The notes: generated by a model from the letters alone, not told the origin. A DNA stretch of 64,000 nt from Chamaelirium japonicum (GCA_947650365.1 OX393549.1:80030533-80094532); one strand, 5' to 3'. Counted from the stretch's first letter, positions 34,156 to 46,390 are shown. Made by a program: numbers and translations.

Positions 34156-35215
34156 TCACAACAAAAGAGAGCAGACAAAGCGTCGATACTTAACAAAACT
34201 GATTTGTAATTTTCTCACATAAACATATTTCACATGCTCACAACAAAAGAGAGAAACCTCTTCACAACAAAAAAGAAACCATATATTTGAAATCATCACA
34301 TATATATATGCCCAAAATACACTGCGAAATCGTTGTACTCCACCTCCAGACCACTCTACACTAAAGACGAAACCAGATCCATGGTTCAACCCCACTAGAG
34401 CATTCAAGAATCTTTGTAGATCTGCATATGATTGCTCCCACCCTCCGTAGATTGTCTTTAACGTTATGTCCCGAGCTTTCCAAGCCTTTGTATAATCAAT
34501 ATTAACTTTTAACTCTCCTGAAATTCTTGCTTGTATTTCTGCAGAAGAAATACTTATCTTTGTTCTCAATATGGGTAAAATCAAGCTACATATGTACCTT
34601 GAGCTGACCTGTCGATGATCTGATAACAAAGTAGGATTACTGCATGAGTGGTCACCACCATAACTCTTGACTTGGAAATATGATCTACCTTTAGGAATTG
34701 ATGCGTGTACTCGCCAATGACATCTTGGATGCATGCACTTTACTGTGTATACTGTTCTTGACAAATGATCGATCTACAGTAAATTGAACACTGTTTTTAA
34801 TAGACCAGTCTACCAAAGCTCTATGTAGAGAATCCTTGCTATCAAATATACGGCTTACCCAACCAAGCATTCTAGACTCATCTACTGCATGACTGTACAC
34901 ATCCTCCATTGTAGCTCGATTGATCCAATCTTCATTCTCATAAATGTCCGGTATAACAAATTCACCCACTGGACATTGCTCTATTGGTGGATCTGCCTCT
35001 TCATCAAGCTCTACAAATTCGTTGTTTGTAGCGGCATCGTGGATCAGTTGATCATTTTCATCAGCGATAACCGTAGCGACATTATGTAATCCATCATTAC
35101 CCCCAAAACCAATGTTCGTTTGATGTATGCATGCATCATCCACATTAGCATCACCATCATTTAAATCATCTTCTTCCAATACGACCCGAGTACCTACTGT
35201 CAGATCATGTTCCAC
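34156..35215 (-). pseudogene. MULE protein fragment with MuDR DNA-binding-type domain
   Basis: The frame 35215-34691 begins with an acidic segment and contains ENEDWINRATMEDVYSHAVD and WVSRIFDSKDSLHRALVDW, the usual N-terminal lead-in of plant MULE proteins. After a frameshift near 34750, the frame 34764-34156 has VKCMHPRCHWRVHASIPKG and DHSC, a Cys/His pattern of the MuDR-type N-terminal domain. It then has KAWKARDITLKTIYGGWEQSY, typical of the stretch before the DDE domain. The protein then stops: the catalytic DDE region and SWIM zinc finger are absent before the TIR. A deletion derivative. Confidence 0.8.
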
Positions 35216-35611
35216 ATAAGTGCCTTCACATCGGGATCCACAACTCTAGAAAGGGTCATGCAGATAAGGATCCACAACTCTAGAAAGGGTCATGCAGATA
35301 AGGATCCACAACTCTAGAGGGCCCGCTACGTACTGATTGGTTGGTCTAGATGTACCGACACGATCAACATGTTGGTCCGGAGAATACCTATAAGAATTAC
35401 ATGCATAAAGTTTCATTTTTCTCGACTATGATAATAAGAAACAATGATAATTATCTTTAGAGATTAACTTACCAAGTGTGGTCGTATCGATACAAATTTG
35501 GAAGATCCAAAGTTATGGAAATGACATCTCCTCCACCAAAAATCTGTTTGATGTTCATATCCAATGGCACACATTATTCCAAAAATTATGATGATGGAGA
35601 TCTACACAATA
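35216..35611 (-). pseudogene. MULE upstream exon remnant with 35-bp repeats
   Basis: Minus-strand coding-like words IFGGGDVISITLDLPNLYRY precede a donor-like GTAAGTTAAT (about 35473). A second piece contains about 2.5 copies of a 35-bp unit (ACAACTCTAGAAAGGGTCATG, 35240-35325) that disrupts the frame. It joins the N-terminal exon beyond the Tat insertion (48445-48840). Confidence 0.5.
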
Positions 35612-35616
35612 AGCTT
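35612..35616. repeat. Target duplication of the Tat element, left copy
   Basis: AGCTT here and at 48269-48273 flank the LTRs exactly, a 5-bp duplication as made by Ty3/Gypsy integrases. Confidence 0.9.
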
Positions 35617-36440
35617 TGTGGGTGCAAATTTTGGCAAGGAGTCTACAATACGCGGGACCCACTGGCCCTGCCTGGTGGGCCCACAGAGACGACTTCGGGG
35701 ACCCACCAGCCCTGCCTGGTGGGCCCACGAAGACTACCGCGGGACCCACCAGCCCTGCCTGGTGGGCCCACGAAGACTACCGCGGGACCCACCGGCCCTG
35801 CCTGGTGGGGCCCATGAAGACTACCGCGGGACCCACCGACCCTGCCTGGTGGGCCCACGAGGACTATCACGGGACCCACCGGTCCTGCCTGTGGAATCCC
35901 CAGGAGACAGCCACGAGACCCACCAATCCTGCCTGGAGAATCTTCCAGAAGCGACAAGAAACCGCCATTTACCCTCAAATTCACTCCTCAGAAAATTCTA
36001 TAAATAGCAGAGCCTTCTGAAGAAGAAAGGATCCAAGATCCAGGTCCAAAATCCTAGTTCAAAAACCAGAGCTCTGGAGTTCCAACTTTCCATCCTCTAA
36101 CTCTCCTTGATCATCCTCTTATCTTTGAAGAGGTTGAAGGGACTTCAATAACACTCGGCCTGTTGAGGTCACTTCGAGCAAAGTATTAGTGAATTCGGGT
36201 TGCTCCCTATAGCACGAAGACGTAGGCTTCGGCTGAACTCCGAGATCACACATTATGTCAACCTCCTCTCTGATTGCCTCTTTCTCTGTTTACTTACTGA
36301 AAGAGTTAACTCAAAGTCACTAAGGCACCAGCCTTCGAACTTACCTTCCAATCAACAGATCGAACAACGATCTTCGACTTCGACTTCGATTGACTAATGA
36401 GGTGAAGTCTTCAGATCGGCACGAAGATTTTTCCCCCACA
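35617..36440 (+). repeat. 5' LTR (824 bp)
   Basis: U3 carries about seven units of a 43-bp repeat (GGGACCCACC...CCTGCCTGGTGGGCCCACGA) at 35655-35945, the last two diverged. TATA box TATAAATA at 35999-36006. It ends CCCCCACA at 36440. Confidence 0.93.
35999..36006 (+). promoter_or_regulatory. TATA box in 5' LTR
   Basis: TATAAATA followed by a purine-rich leader; the identical box is at 47828-47835 in the 3' LTR. It would place the transcript start about 30 bp downstream. Confidence 0.7.
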
Positions 36441-36460
36441 GTTTGGCACCGTCTGTGGGA
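36441..36460 (+). promoter_or_regulatory. Primer-binding site of the Tat element
   Basis: GTTTGGCACCGTCTGTGGGA directly follows the LTR. This form recurs in Tat elements. The first nine bases after TT resemble the complement of the tRNA-Asp 3' end (TGGCGCCGT) with one change; the exact tRNA is uncertain. Confidence 0.6.
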
Positions 36461-36725
36461 TCCGAGCGAGAAGCTAAGTCCGCTCTACAACAAGTATCAG
36501 ATCGGTTGAGCAGACAACCGGTCTTGATAGCCAAAACTTCCAGCTCCTTCGGTTGAGCAGACAACCGGTAGGACGTCGGCACTCTTGACTGCATCCTTCT
36601 CCCTCTAAATGACGAGAACCAAGCATCAGGATCATCTAGAGGGAAGTAACACACATCAAGCTCGTCCTGAGACTTATTCAATGAGTCAAAGGCTCAACTT
36701 CGGGTAGCCCCTTGCTGTCCCCGGG

Positions 36726-38255
36726 ATGGGGGTTCGTTCAGGGAGCGAAAGATCAGTCGATCGACCAATCGCCCCACCTCCTCATCAATCAATAGGGCAC
36801 ACAACCCCTGCTCCTGCTGAAGACCCTCTATCCACTTATCAAATTTCTGCAGTCGACTTTCAACTACTTCAATTGGCAAAACAAAATGCCACCCTCACTG
36901 CTGAGAGGGATGCTCTCAAGAAGGCAACTTCTGAAGCCGGGATCGCTCTTCCTATTCCCTCAACCAACGAGAGAGTCGATCTACCACGACAATCACTCCA
37001 CTCCGAGCCACGGAGATCAACAGGCACTGCTGCCCCTGAGAGAATTCGACGCGACCCAACTCCCTCTGCTGCCCCGTGGAAGCAGAGTGTTTGGGATCGC
37101 ATCGACGATGAATCCTCCCAATCCTTTTTCGGTCGAAACTGTGACAGGAGAACACCTTCGAAGCCCGACTTATCAAGAAGACACCAGATGAAAGGGGCGC
37201 CCTCAAAGAGCAGAGCCTCTCCATCTATCCTACTTCAACGTAGGGCTGTATCAGACCTTCGTCACCGACTTCAACAGGCTGACACTCAAAGGCCCGAGCA
37301 AGACCTCGCGATCTTACCTCTTGATCTGCATCCTGGTCGGGGGCATGGTCGAAGGGATGGATACTCCTCTGCTGGACCTCTACATCGGAGCCTGTTCCAG
37401 TCATCATTTCCTAGAGGATGGAGGACTCCCACTCTCCCCAAATTCAATTGCCTCAAGGGAGATCCGACTCTCCACATACTTGCCTTCAAGCAAGCTCTGA
37501 CGTCACACGAGGAAGAGAATAACGTGCTTTGTCGCACCTTCACCGGAAGCCTCGATGAACCATCCCCCGATTGGTACCATAATCTCCGAGCTGGGTCCAT
37601 CACCCAGTTCAGTGTCTTGGCCAATCACTTCGTGCAGCACTACCAGCTGAACTTGAAGCCGGAGAAGAAACTTGACTCCCTCTACCGGCTGAGGATGGGT
37701 GTTGACGAGAGTCTTCGCAGCTTCACGCGAAGATTCCGCAATGAGCACGCCGCCCTCTCAAGAAGGCATTTAGACGATGAGGCTATTATGCTGGCCTTCC
37801 AGAATGCCCTCCATTCCGATCTTCACATCTACAATGACTTCATTCGCAACCCTCCTCCTTCTCTCGGTTCAATGTTCGATCGGATACAAAGGGAGATTGA
37901 AGTCAAAGATGATCAAGTTGCCCGAAAAGGGCGAGAGACAAAGCGAAGACCCGCCGAAAGGGAAACTCCGAAGTATACTGCCAATGCTCACAACGCAGAG
38001 GCAGTAGTTCCCCCTGCAAACAAGCCGTCAAGGAGTGACGGACGCCGATCTCCCTCAAAGAAGACCACTTTCACCGAGTGGAATCTATCGATCGAGCAAA
38101 TCCTCGACCGCATTCAACACGAGGAGTTCCTCCGGAGGCCTAATCCTCTGCAGCCCGACACCAAGGTCACTGTGGACAAAACAGTCTATTGCGACTTTCA
38201 CCGAAAGTCACGGCCATTCCACCGATCGGTGCTATCGGCTGAAATATCATCTTGA
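36726..38255 (+). pseudogene. Tat gag polyprotein region
   Basis: A 509-residue frame. The N-terminal third is Ser/Pro/Arg-rich, and a short coiled-coil-like segment lies near residues 50-70. The conserved retrotransposon gag domain lies near residues 235-360, with words TLPKFNCLKGDPTLHILAFK, SLDEPSPDWYHNL, FVQHYQLNLKPEKKLDSLYR and ESLRSFTRRFRNEHAAL. Gag would form the virus-like particle. The frame runs out in a missense tail after a one-base shift near 38205, where the YCDFHR zinc-finger-like motif continues in the next frame. In intact Tat elements gag and pol are usually continuous, so this shift is probably a lesion. Confidence 0.88.
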
Positions 38256-39078
38256 AGACCTGTTGCGAGAAGACCATCTCCAAGAGTTCGCCAAGGGTGG
38301 ACAAGATCAACGCCGAACCTCTGCCAAGGGAAAAGAGGCTTGCTGGGTCCATCAAATCTCTACTGATCAATCACCAATCATCGTGCGTGCCAACGTCTTT
38401 GGCATTCACGGGTCGTTGCACAATCAAGCACTGACTGGGAAGGAAGTTGATCGACAAGTTCGACGCATCTTCCACGTTCGCTCTATGGCGATCAAAGAAG
38501 ATACCTGTATCGAGAAGCCCGTCAAAGGCTTAGCCTGGCCCTTTATCATTTTCAATGACACTGATCTTCAAGGAGTTCATACTCCGCATCGAGACCCCCT
38601 AGTCTTGAAGCTCATCATCGATGGGAGCACTGTCAATCGCATCCTCATCGACACCGGGAGCTCCATCGACATAATGTTTTCAGACTGCTTCAAGCGTCTG
38701 GGACATAAATACTCAAGCCTCGACGTCATCCCGACGGTGATCACGGGTTTCAACGGCGAGCAGAGCATCACAATGGGCGAATCAAGGTTCACCCTCGACC
38801 TTAGCCGAGAGACTCGAGTCTCGGTAAGGTTCGCAATCGTTGAGGGGACATCCAACTACAACGTCATCCTCGGTCAGCCATTCCTACATCAAATCAATGC
38901 CATCTCCTCTTCTTACCATCAACTCCTCAAATTCGCAACGGGAGAGGGCATTGTTTGCATACGAGGAGATCAACAAGCCGGGCGATCCTGTGAAGCAACT
39001 GCGGCAAAGACAGATCGCAAGATAAATCTTGATCCTCCAAAGCGACCACGAGATGAAGCTAGTCCCTCTTCAACATAG
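38205..39078 (+). pseudogene. Tat protease region
   Basis: In the frame of 38035-39078. After GHSTDRCYRLKYHLEDLLRE (the second half of the gag zinc motif), the aspartic protease follows with PLVLKLIIDG, RILIDTGSSIDIMFSD (catalytic Asp in DTGS near 38650) and NVILGQPFLHQINAISSSYH. An in-frame TAG ends it at 39076-39078, just before the RT lead-in that continues in the same frame. Confidence 0.85.
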
Positions 39079-42000
39079 CAATCAAAGGAGATTCCGCTGA
39101 CTGAGCCCCCACCGATCGAGTGGGAGGCTTCACCTTCAATCGAAGAAATCATTCCAATCAATATCGGCAGTGGAGATCTCCCTCAACAAACATTCATCGG
39201 TACCGGTCTCAGCGACGCAGAAGCGCGGGACATGGTATCCTTTCTTCAGTCCAACATCGACGTCTTCGCCTGGTGCTTTGAAGATATGCCTGGGATCAAT
39301 CCAGATGATGCGTGCCATCGGCTCGCAATCAAAGAGGAAGTGAAGCCTGTCAAACAAAAGCCACGCACAATCCGACCAGAACTACAAGTTGCAGTTCAAG
39401 AAGAGATCAGTAAGCTACTCGCAGCAGGCTTCATCCGTGAAGTAGATTATACCCTACTTGGATCTCCAATATAGTTGCTGTCCCAAAGAAGAACGGGAAG
39501 GTCAGAGTTTGCATCGACTTCACCAACCTCAATAAAGCTTGTCTCAAAGATCCATTCCCCATGCCAAGGATAGATAGGCTCATCGATGCCACTGCTAGCC
39601 ACGAGCTCCTATTTTTCATGGATGGATACTCTGGGTACAATCAAATTCTGCTGCATCAAGACGATCGAGAGAGGACTTGTTTTATGACTAGCCGAGGTCT
39701 CTACTGCTACAACGTAATGCCTTTCGGCCTCAAAAATGCCGGGTCTACCTATCAACGGTTAGTCACAAAGATGTTCGAAGATCAGATTGGGCACAACGTC
39801 GAAGTCTACGTTGACGATCTCCTCACCAAAAGCTCCACTCGAGATAGTCACCTATCCGATATGGCAAAAACCTTTCAAATCCTCCGAAAATATCGTATGA
39901 AGCTCAATCCAACTAAATGCGCTTTCGGCGTTCAATCAGGCAAATTCCTGGGCCACCTTGTGACCAGGAGAGGCATCGAAGCTAACCCCGACCAAATTCG
40001 AGCTATACTGGATATGCCATCACCTACAAATCGAAAGGAAGTACAACGTCTCACTGGAAGATTAGCAGCCCTCAATCGATCCATCTCAAAGTCTTCCGAC
40101 AAGTGCAAGCCGCTCTTCGACAAGTTACGAAAGGCGGATACCTCTGGATGGAGTCCAATTTGCGAGCAAGCCTTTCAAGACGTCAAGAGATACCTCGTAC
40201 AAGCTCCCATCCTAACAGCTCCACTTCCAAAAGAAGACCTCTGGCTCTATCTTGCTGTCACCGATCAAGCAATCAGTGCAGTCCTGGTCAGCAGAAGAGA
40301 AAGCATCGAGCATCCGGTCTACTACATCAGCCATACGCTTCTTCCGGCTGAGACCCGCTACTCAAAGACGGAGAAGGTCATACTGGCCTTGCTTACTGCA
40401 TCGCGTCGTCTTCAACCCTACTTTGTTTCCCACCAAATCACAGTTATCTCAGAACACCCACTCAAAGATATCATCGACAAGGAGGGTCGAGCGGGTCGAA
40501 TGACCAAATGGGTGATCGAGATGAGTGTTCTGGGGATCCAGTTCGAATCTCGCACTTCGCTCAAGGGGCAAGCAATTGCTGATTTTCTAGCCGACTTTCC
40601 AATTGAAGACCCCATAACTTGGGAGGAAGATGTCGATATGCGCCTTGAAGATGAAGTTGAACCTCCTCTCCATCCGGCTGCAAAAACTGATCCAATTCTT
40701 GAAACTCCCGCCACCTCGCCAGCTCAATGGAAGCTTTACATTGACGGAGCTTCTAGTGCTATCAGTTCGAGAATTGGGATAGTCTTAGTATCCCCCGAAC
40801 TTGATCATCTTCAGAAGGCCGTTCTCCTTGGATTCAATGCCACCAACAACGAAACTGAATACGAAGCACTCATCTCCGGGCTCGAAATGGCTGAATCTCT
40901 GGGGATAGATCGACTCATCGTCTACAGCGACTCCCAACTTATCATAAGACAGATCAACGGGGAGTACACGACGAGAGAAGAAAGAATGCAAAACTACTTG
41001 GCTTTAGTACGACATCTTCAACAACGCTTTGCTAACATTGAGTTCATTCAAATCCCAAGGGCAGAAAATCGAAAAGCAGATGCCTTGGCCAATGCTGCAT
41101 CGGTTCTCAGAGATCCGCTCGGAGAAAGACAAATACAAATTGATTACCAAGAAGTGCCCAAGATCACCCCCGAGCAACAGATCGTCGCCACTACAGAAAG
41201 ATCTGAGGGTGGAGAACAAATGGCTTCGAACCTTACGAACCTTACCACCACAAGTGAGCTCGAGGATTGGAGACAGCCAATCTTTGACTTCTTCAAACAT
41301 GGCAAAGTGCCCGAAGATCCAAATCAAGCCCGAAGACTTCAGAGAAAGCTTTCATGTTATAGTCTCCAAAGAGAAGATCTATATTTTAAATCGCACAATG
41401 GGATGTTACTCAAGTGCATAGGTCCCTTACAAGCAAGGGAAATTTTGATCAACATCCATTCTGGATCCTGTGGGAACCATTCAGGTGGACGATCTCTTGA
41501 AGCCAAAATGAAGTTGCAAGGTTACTACTGGCCAACAATGTCAAGGGACGCTCACCAAGTGGTTCAAAGATGCGAGCCTTACCAACGATACGCTCGGGCC
41601 ATCCATTTCCTAGCAGATGAACTTGACCAGTTGACGAGCCCGTGGCCTTTTCACCAGTGGGGGTTGGAGTTTTTAGGTCCCTTCCCACCAACACCAAGCA
41701 AGAAGAAGTATCTGTTGCTGGCTACAGATTACTTCACCAAGTGGGTTGAAGCGGTGCCACTTTTTCGAGAGACCGACGATGAAGTGATCAAGTTTATCCG
41801 ACATAACATCTTTTCTAGGTTTGGCACTCCACAAGTACTGATTGCTGATAATGGAGCTCAGTTCGACTCCGACAAGTTTCGTGGGTTCTATCTCAACAAC
41901 GGGATCAAACTTTTTTACTCAACTCCAAGGTACCCTCAATGCAATGGCCAAGCCGAAGCCTCTAACAGAGCTGTCCTTGGTCTACTCAAAAAGAAACTCG

Positions 42001-42503
42001 ATGACAAGAAAGGATTATGGGAGCAAGTCCTACCAGAAGTTATGTGGGGCTATCGAACAACTCCGAGAAGATCAACTGGGTTCTCACCCTTCCGCCTAAC
42101 CTATGGGTCTGAAGAAGTGCTCCCAACAGAAAACATATCAAGTACCTTGAAGACCAGGGCAGTTGAAGAAGGAATTAATGAAGATCTTTGAGTCAATGAC
42201 CTTGATTTCTCTGAAGAAATACGGGATCGAGCAACCGTTCGTGTTGCCAAGTATCAAGAGAAGATCAAATGAGCCTACGATCAGAAGGTCTACAAAAGAC
42301 AGTTTCCTATTGGCAGCCTAGTCCTCAGAGCAGTCTTCTACAACACCAGAGAGCACAGCAACGGGAAACTAGCTCCCAACTGGGAAGGACCCTACATTGT
42401 TGAATCGGTAGGAGGCAAAGGTTCTTATCGGCTGATTTCGCCAGAAGGAGACAGACTACCACGAGCTTGGAATGCAAGACATCTCAAAATGTTCTATCCA
42501 TGA
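39079..42503 (+). pseudogene. Tat RT, two RNase H domains and integrase
   Basis: The frame after the 39076 stop runs to a two-base TA duplication near 39448, then continues in the frame from 39561. RT: FIREV lead-in, FTNLNKAC, MPRIDRLIDAT, MDGYSGYNQI, MPFGLKNAGSTYQR and YVDD (39807-39818). Gypsy RNase H: LYLAVTDQAISAVL, YSKTEKVILALL. Second RNase H: LYIDGASS, NNETEYEALISGL, VYSDSQLI and ENRKADALA, with its acidic residues kept. Integrase: HHCC finger whose last Cys is Tyr (CEPYQR, 41580-41582), then catalytic ATDYF, IADNGAQF and GQAEASNR. In-frame TGA codons at 42189-42191 and 42270-42272 precede the natural stop at 42501-42503. Confidence 0.9.
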
Positions 42504-43139
42504 TGTAAATTCCATGATGAATAAAGATTGCTTTCAAATGTTCTTCTCAACTCAAATTCTGGAGTAGTTTCAAGTTAACTACCTTCAAAGTTCCAAATTA
42601 TCTACATTCAAATTACATGGTCGTTTAACAAGTTTGAATGATTGAGTTGCGACTCAACCCCTTACAGACAGATGTTAAACGGTTTCGGGTTGTAATACAA
42701 AACAACTTTCAAGTTACTAGGTCAATTTAACAGGTCTGGGAGCTTGTGTTGCGATACTACCCCTTACTTCCAAATGTTAAATGACCTTCAATTTCAATAT
42801 CGTCTAACAGGTTTGGGTGCTTGAGTTGCGACTCAATTCCTCACATACAAATGTTAAACAATTTCAAGTTGTGCTACAACACAACCTTCAATTTTCAAGC
42901 TACTTAACAAGTTTGGGTGATCGAGTTGCGACTCGGCCCCTTACATTCAAGTGTTTATATATATTCAAACATTCCAAGACTATCCAGAACACAACATTCA
43001 AAGATATTCAATATAAGAGACAAACAATTTCAAACAACAAAAAGATATCTTTATTTTTCAAAATTGCCAAGTACAGGAGTGAACTTCTATATGCGCAAAG
43101 CTTACAGATACAACAACAAGAGAAAAGAAGTAAAGTACA
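42504..43139. repeat. Non-coding spacer with ~100-bp direct repeats
   Basis: Four degenerate units start near 42627, 42727, 42805 and 42905, each with TTTAACA(A/G)GT, GAGTTGCGACTCAA and CCCCTTAC(A/T)(T/G)AC. GAGTTGCGACTC is a short hairpin. The spacer separates the convergent ends of pol and the antisense gene, so it may serve in termination of both transcripts (inference). Confidence 0.65.
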
Positions 43140-45985
43140 TCAAGGTTTTGCCACGCTTGGAGCACGCGACCTCTCTCCTTCAGATCCACCACGAGCCTTG
43201 CTCGCCGCAGATGCCTTCGAAGATTGGATGCTGCTAGCGTGAACCCTGAGAGCTTCAACAGCTTTCTCTGCCGTGGACCTGAAGCTCTCGCATTCAGCAC
43301 AAGTCTGCTCCAGCTCCTTTGTGAAGGTCTCCTCCTTGGCAGCAAGCGCTGCTTCCTTGGCGACGAGCGCAGCTTCTTTGGCAGTCAGTTGATCTTTCAG
43401 CTCCTTTATTTCAAGCGCGCGCTCAATGGACAAAGTCTCAATCTTGTAGAATTGATTCTTCAATTACTCAAGCTCATGGCCTTGAACCACATAGCTATCA
43501 TGCCAGCTCTTGCTCTTGATCTTCTCCTTGCGGAGAGCCTCCTTCTTTGCAGCAAGAGCTTCTTTTTTGGCAGACAGAAGCTTCTTCAGCTTGGCCTTCT
43601 CTTCGTTAGCGGCCTCCAGTTCGGTCGTTAAACGGGATACCTTAGATGAAGCACCCCGTTCTCCGACCCTTCTGAAGAGCCACGTAGCGAACTTCAGGAC
43701 AGCTGAATTCTGCAAACGATCAACAGAAAAGAGTTAGAAATATTTTATGAAGATACAATTCACAGATGAAGTCAAGCTGATGCACTTACCACTACTTCAA
43801 GCCTGTTGTAGGCCTCTTCGATCGTAGCCTCCGGAAGGTTGCAAAGCTTCCGGATGACTGGAGTTGGGTGGTTGATATCAACCTCACCCAAGTCCTTCAA
43901 GAGTTGAGCCGTGCCAGCAAGAGCATCTACAATGAATACAGAAATTCAAAGAGTTAGAATATTTCAAACATCGAATCTTACGTCAAAGGCAATGCAATCA
44001 AGAAGAGGAATCAACAAGGGTATACCTGTGGCCTCGACTAGAGGTGCTTTACCCTTCCCCCGATCGGAGCTCTTACCTGTGGGGGTCGACCTCTCCTTAA
44101 CAGGGGTTGTCTCTGGCATAGGTTGGGGAGTCCCAGCATCCACTCGACTCCCTCCCTCCATGTGAACGGGAGAAGGAACGTCTCGCAGAGGAGTGACCTC
44201 CCCTTCTTCTTGTTGCTCGCCAGACTGCTCAAGCCTGGCCATTAGTGCGGCCGTCTCCTCAGCCACTTGCGCAGCTGAACGACGAGTGGTGGGAGTAGGT
44301 TGCTCAACCTCCATCCCATCGCTCGTCGAAGCACCCTCGAGGTGAAGGATGCTTGGAGGTATTTGGTCGAGGGGCGTGGGGTTGCTTGCAACCCCATCAC
44401 TCCCCGAAAACTTGATCCGAATGCGTGTCGGTCGCTTCAGCTCCTCGAAATGGTAGGTGGGCAACACCTTCTGGCCGTCGCCCACCGCGTCCATTCGACG
44501 GGCCTTAGCCTCGTCAATGGGAATGGGTTGCGATTCTTCATCGCCCCCTTCTGTGTCACCACCAGTGGGGGTGGGAGGAATTTCTTCCTCGCCACCCCCT
44601 TCACCACCATCTCCGCCTTCGCCACCATTTCCTCCCTCTCCCTCCTCTTCGTCATCACCGTCGTCGTCATCATCTTCATCGTCATCGTCGTCTTCATCTT
44701 CCCCTTCATCTCCTTTCTCTTCTTCTTCTTCATTTCCTTTATTCTCTTCTTCTCCATCTCCTCCATCTTCGTCTTCTTCATCTCCTCCCTCTTCTTTCTT
44801 CTTCTCCTCCACGAGGACCCTCCTCTTCTTCACCTGCCCCCTGTGGCTTATCACCAACTTCTCCTCAGTAGGTAGCCGGCGCCCTGCTCCATGCGTCTTC
44901 TTCTCGACCCGGATTTTTCTGACGATCTTGCCCGATTGAGGATCCTCCTCGTAATCGGAATACAAGACCTCGTTATCTTTGTACCGGGCCCGCAGTCGAT
45001 GGAGGAGGTTGGCGTTGCCGTGCCTGACCGGGTAGTTCAAAAACTGCTTCCACGATCGGGTGCCGCACGTCAGCTCCAGAAAGAGATTGTCCAGGGTCCC
45101 GACCCGATCAGACGTCCAAGCAAAGGCTCCCCCAGCAGAATACAACTCGATCTTTTTGTGTACCTGATTCCGAGGAGTATCAGGCACTGAGAGAGGGGTC
45201 CACGCATTGGAAACCGATATCGACCAGTCGGTGTAGAGCTTGTCGGAGCCAACGGTGTCGATGATCGGGCGAAGAGCAGAGATGCCGGTCAGATTGAAGA
45301 ATGGGCTATCCTTCCTTGAAGCCCACTTGTAGTGGTAGAAGAAATAGCCCAACTCAATTCTCGCCCCCTCACCTTCGGGGATGCTGGAGTAACAAGCCTT
45401 CAGCTCCTCTTGGAAATCGGACTCGACGCGGCAGAATGCGTAGATAATCCTCCACGCATTCCCGGAAATCTGTCCGGGGCAAAGTCCGGAGGTATTCAGC
45501 AACCTCACGGCAAATGGCAGCAGTGGGAGGCGCAGTCCGCAGTTCAACTGGCCGATGGTGACTATCGTCCCCATCACTTGCTCCTTGCTGGCGATCGAAG
45601 TGAAGACTGTCCGCTTGTCGATGCCAAATGCAGATTGAACTCCAGGAAGAGATGGTCGGACCTTCCCCTCCGTGAAGATGGACAACAACCTCTGCCACTT
45701 CGCCCTCTTCACATCGGTGAGTTTGCCACCGGTGTTATACTCGTACTCCGGCTCCTGGGATAGCGGCATCAGAGGCGCCAGAACAAATCTTGCCTTGGGG
45801 ATGTGCTCCGGCCTTGATGGTGCAGTAGCAAAACCCACTCCCTTGTGCCTCTTGCCCAACTCACCAAGCTCGCCCTTGCCCTTGCCACGGCCTTTTTGCA
45901 CAGGCGACACCTCAGCTCTCTCCTTCCCCTTCCTTTTCGAAGGGACCAAATTCTTGATCTTGATCGGGCCAGAAGAAGAGGCCAT
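43140..45985 (-). CDS. Antisense gene of the Tat element, three inferred exons
   Basis: The main frame starts at ATG 45985 and encodes a basic N-terminus (KRKGKERAE), then a conserved globular part (about residues 100-340) with GLRLPLLPFAVRLLNTSGLC, NAWRIIYAF and YFFYHYKW. A long Asp/Glu/Gly run (about 390-480) and a Pro/Thr/Glu-rich part follow. The conserved part resembles the plant 'putative gypsy-type transposon' family (Transposase_28 type). I infer splicing: exon 1 to 44026 (ACAG/GTATAC), exon 2 43926-43790 (GTAG/AT ... GTG/GTAAGT), exon 3 from 43709 (GCAG/AA). Exon 3 adds a coiled coil rich in Ala/Lys/Glu. An in-frame TAA at 43464-43466 interrupts exon 3 before the final stop at 43140-43142. 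Function unknown. Confidence 0.72.
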
Positions 45986-46390
45986 TTCAACCGATCGGGA
46001 GATTGCAAAGAATAGAAAATCGAGAGGAAAAAGTTCTGGAGTTTGAAAAATTTTGGAAGTGTGAGGCAGAAATTAATCCAGAATGAGCTTATGTACCCCG
46101 GAGAAACTGGCGCGAAAATTGAGAAACACGTGTCATCTCTAGGACAAATCCCGTGTTTTCTAAAGGGACACGTGGCATCAATCCATAGCAAGCGCTCTTC
46201 CAGGCGAAGCGTCGGAACCAGACGAAACGTCGAACCAGATGAACCGCCGGTCCAATCGAACCGCCGGTCCAGAAGAATCATCGGTCCAGGCTCAAACGGC
46301 AAATGACTTCACACATTTCGAAGACTTTACCCGTTTGACAGGCAGACGAACGGGTAATTCACCAAAGGATCAGGCAGAAAACAGGCTCTT
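45986..46390. other. Upstream region of the antisense gene
   Basis: Non-coding. 46200-46300 repeats GAACC(A/G)GA(C/T)GAA and CCGCCGGTCCA words. Promoter function for the minus-strand gene is expected by position, but no clear TATA box is fixed. Confidence 0.4.

Noticed and set aside
35476-36020. Pro/Gly/Trp-rich frames
   Set aside because: They lie in the 43-bp repeats of the LTR; the same frames recur at 47346-47849 in the other LTR.
44300-44939. Plus-strand Ser/Pro/Phe-rich frames
   Set aside because: They are the mirror of the acidic run of the antisense gene at 43140-45985.
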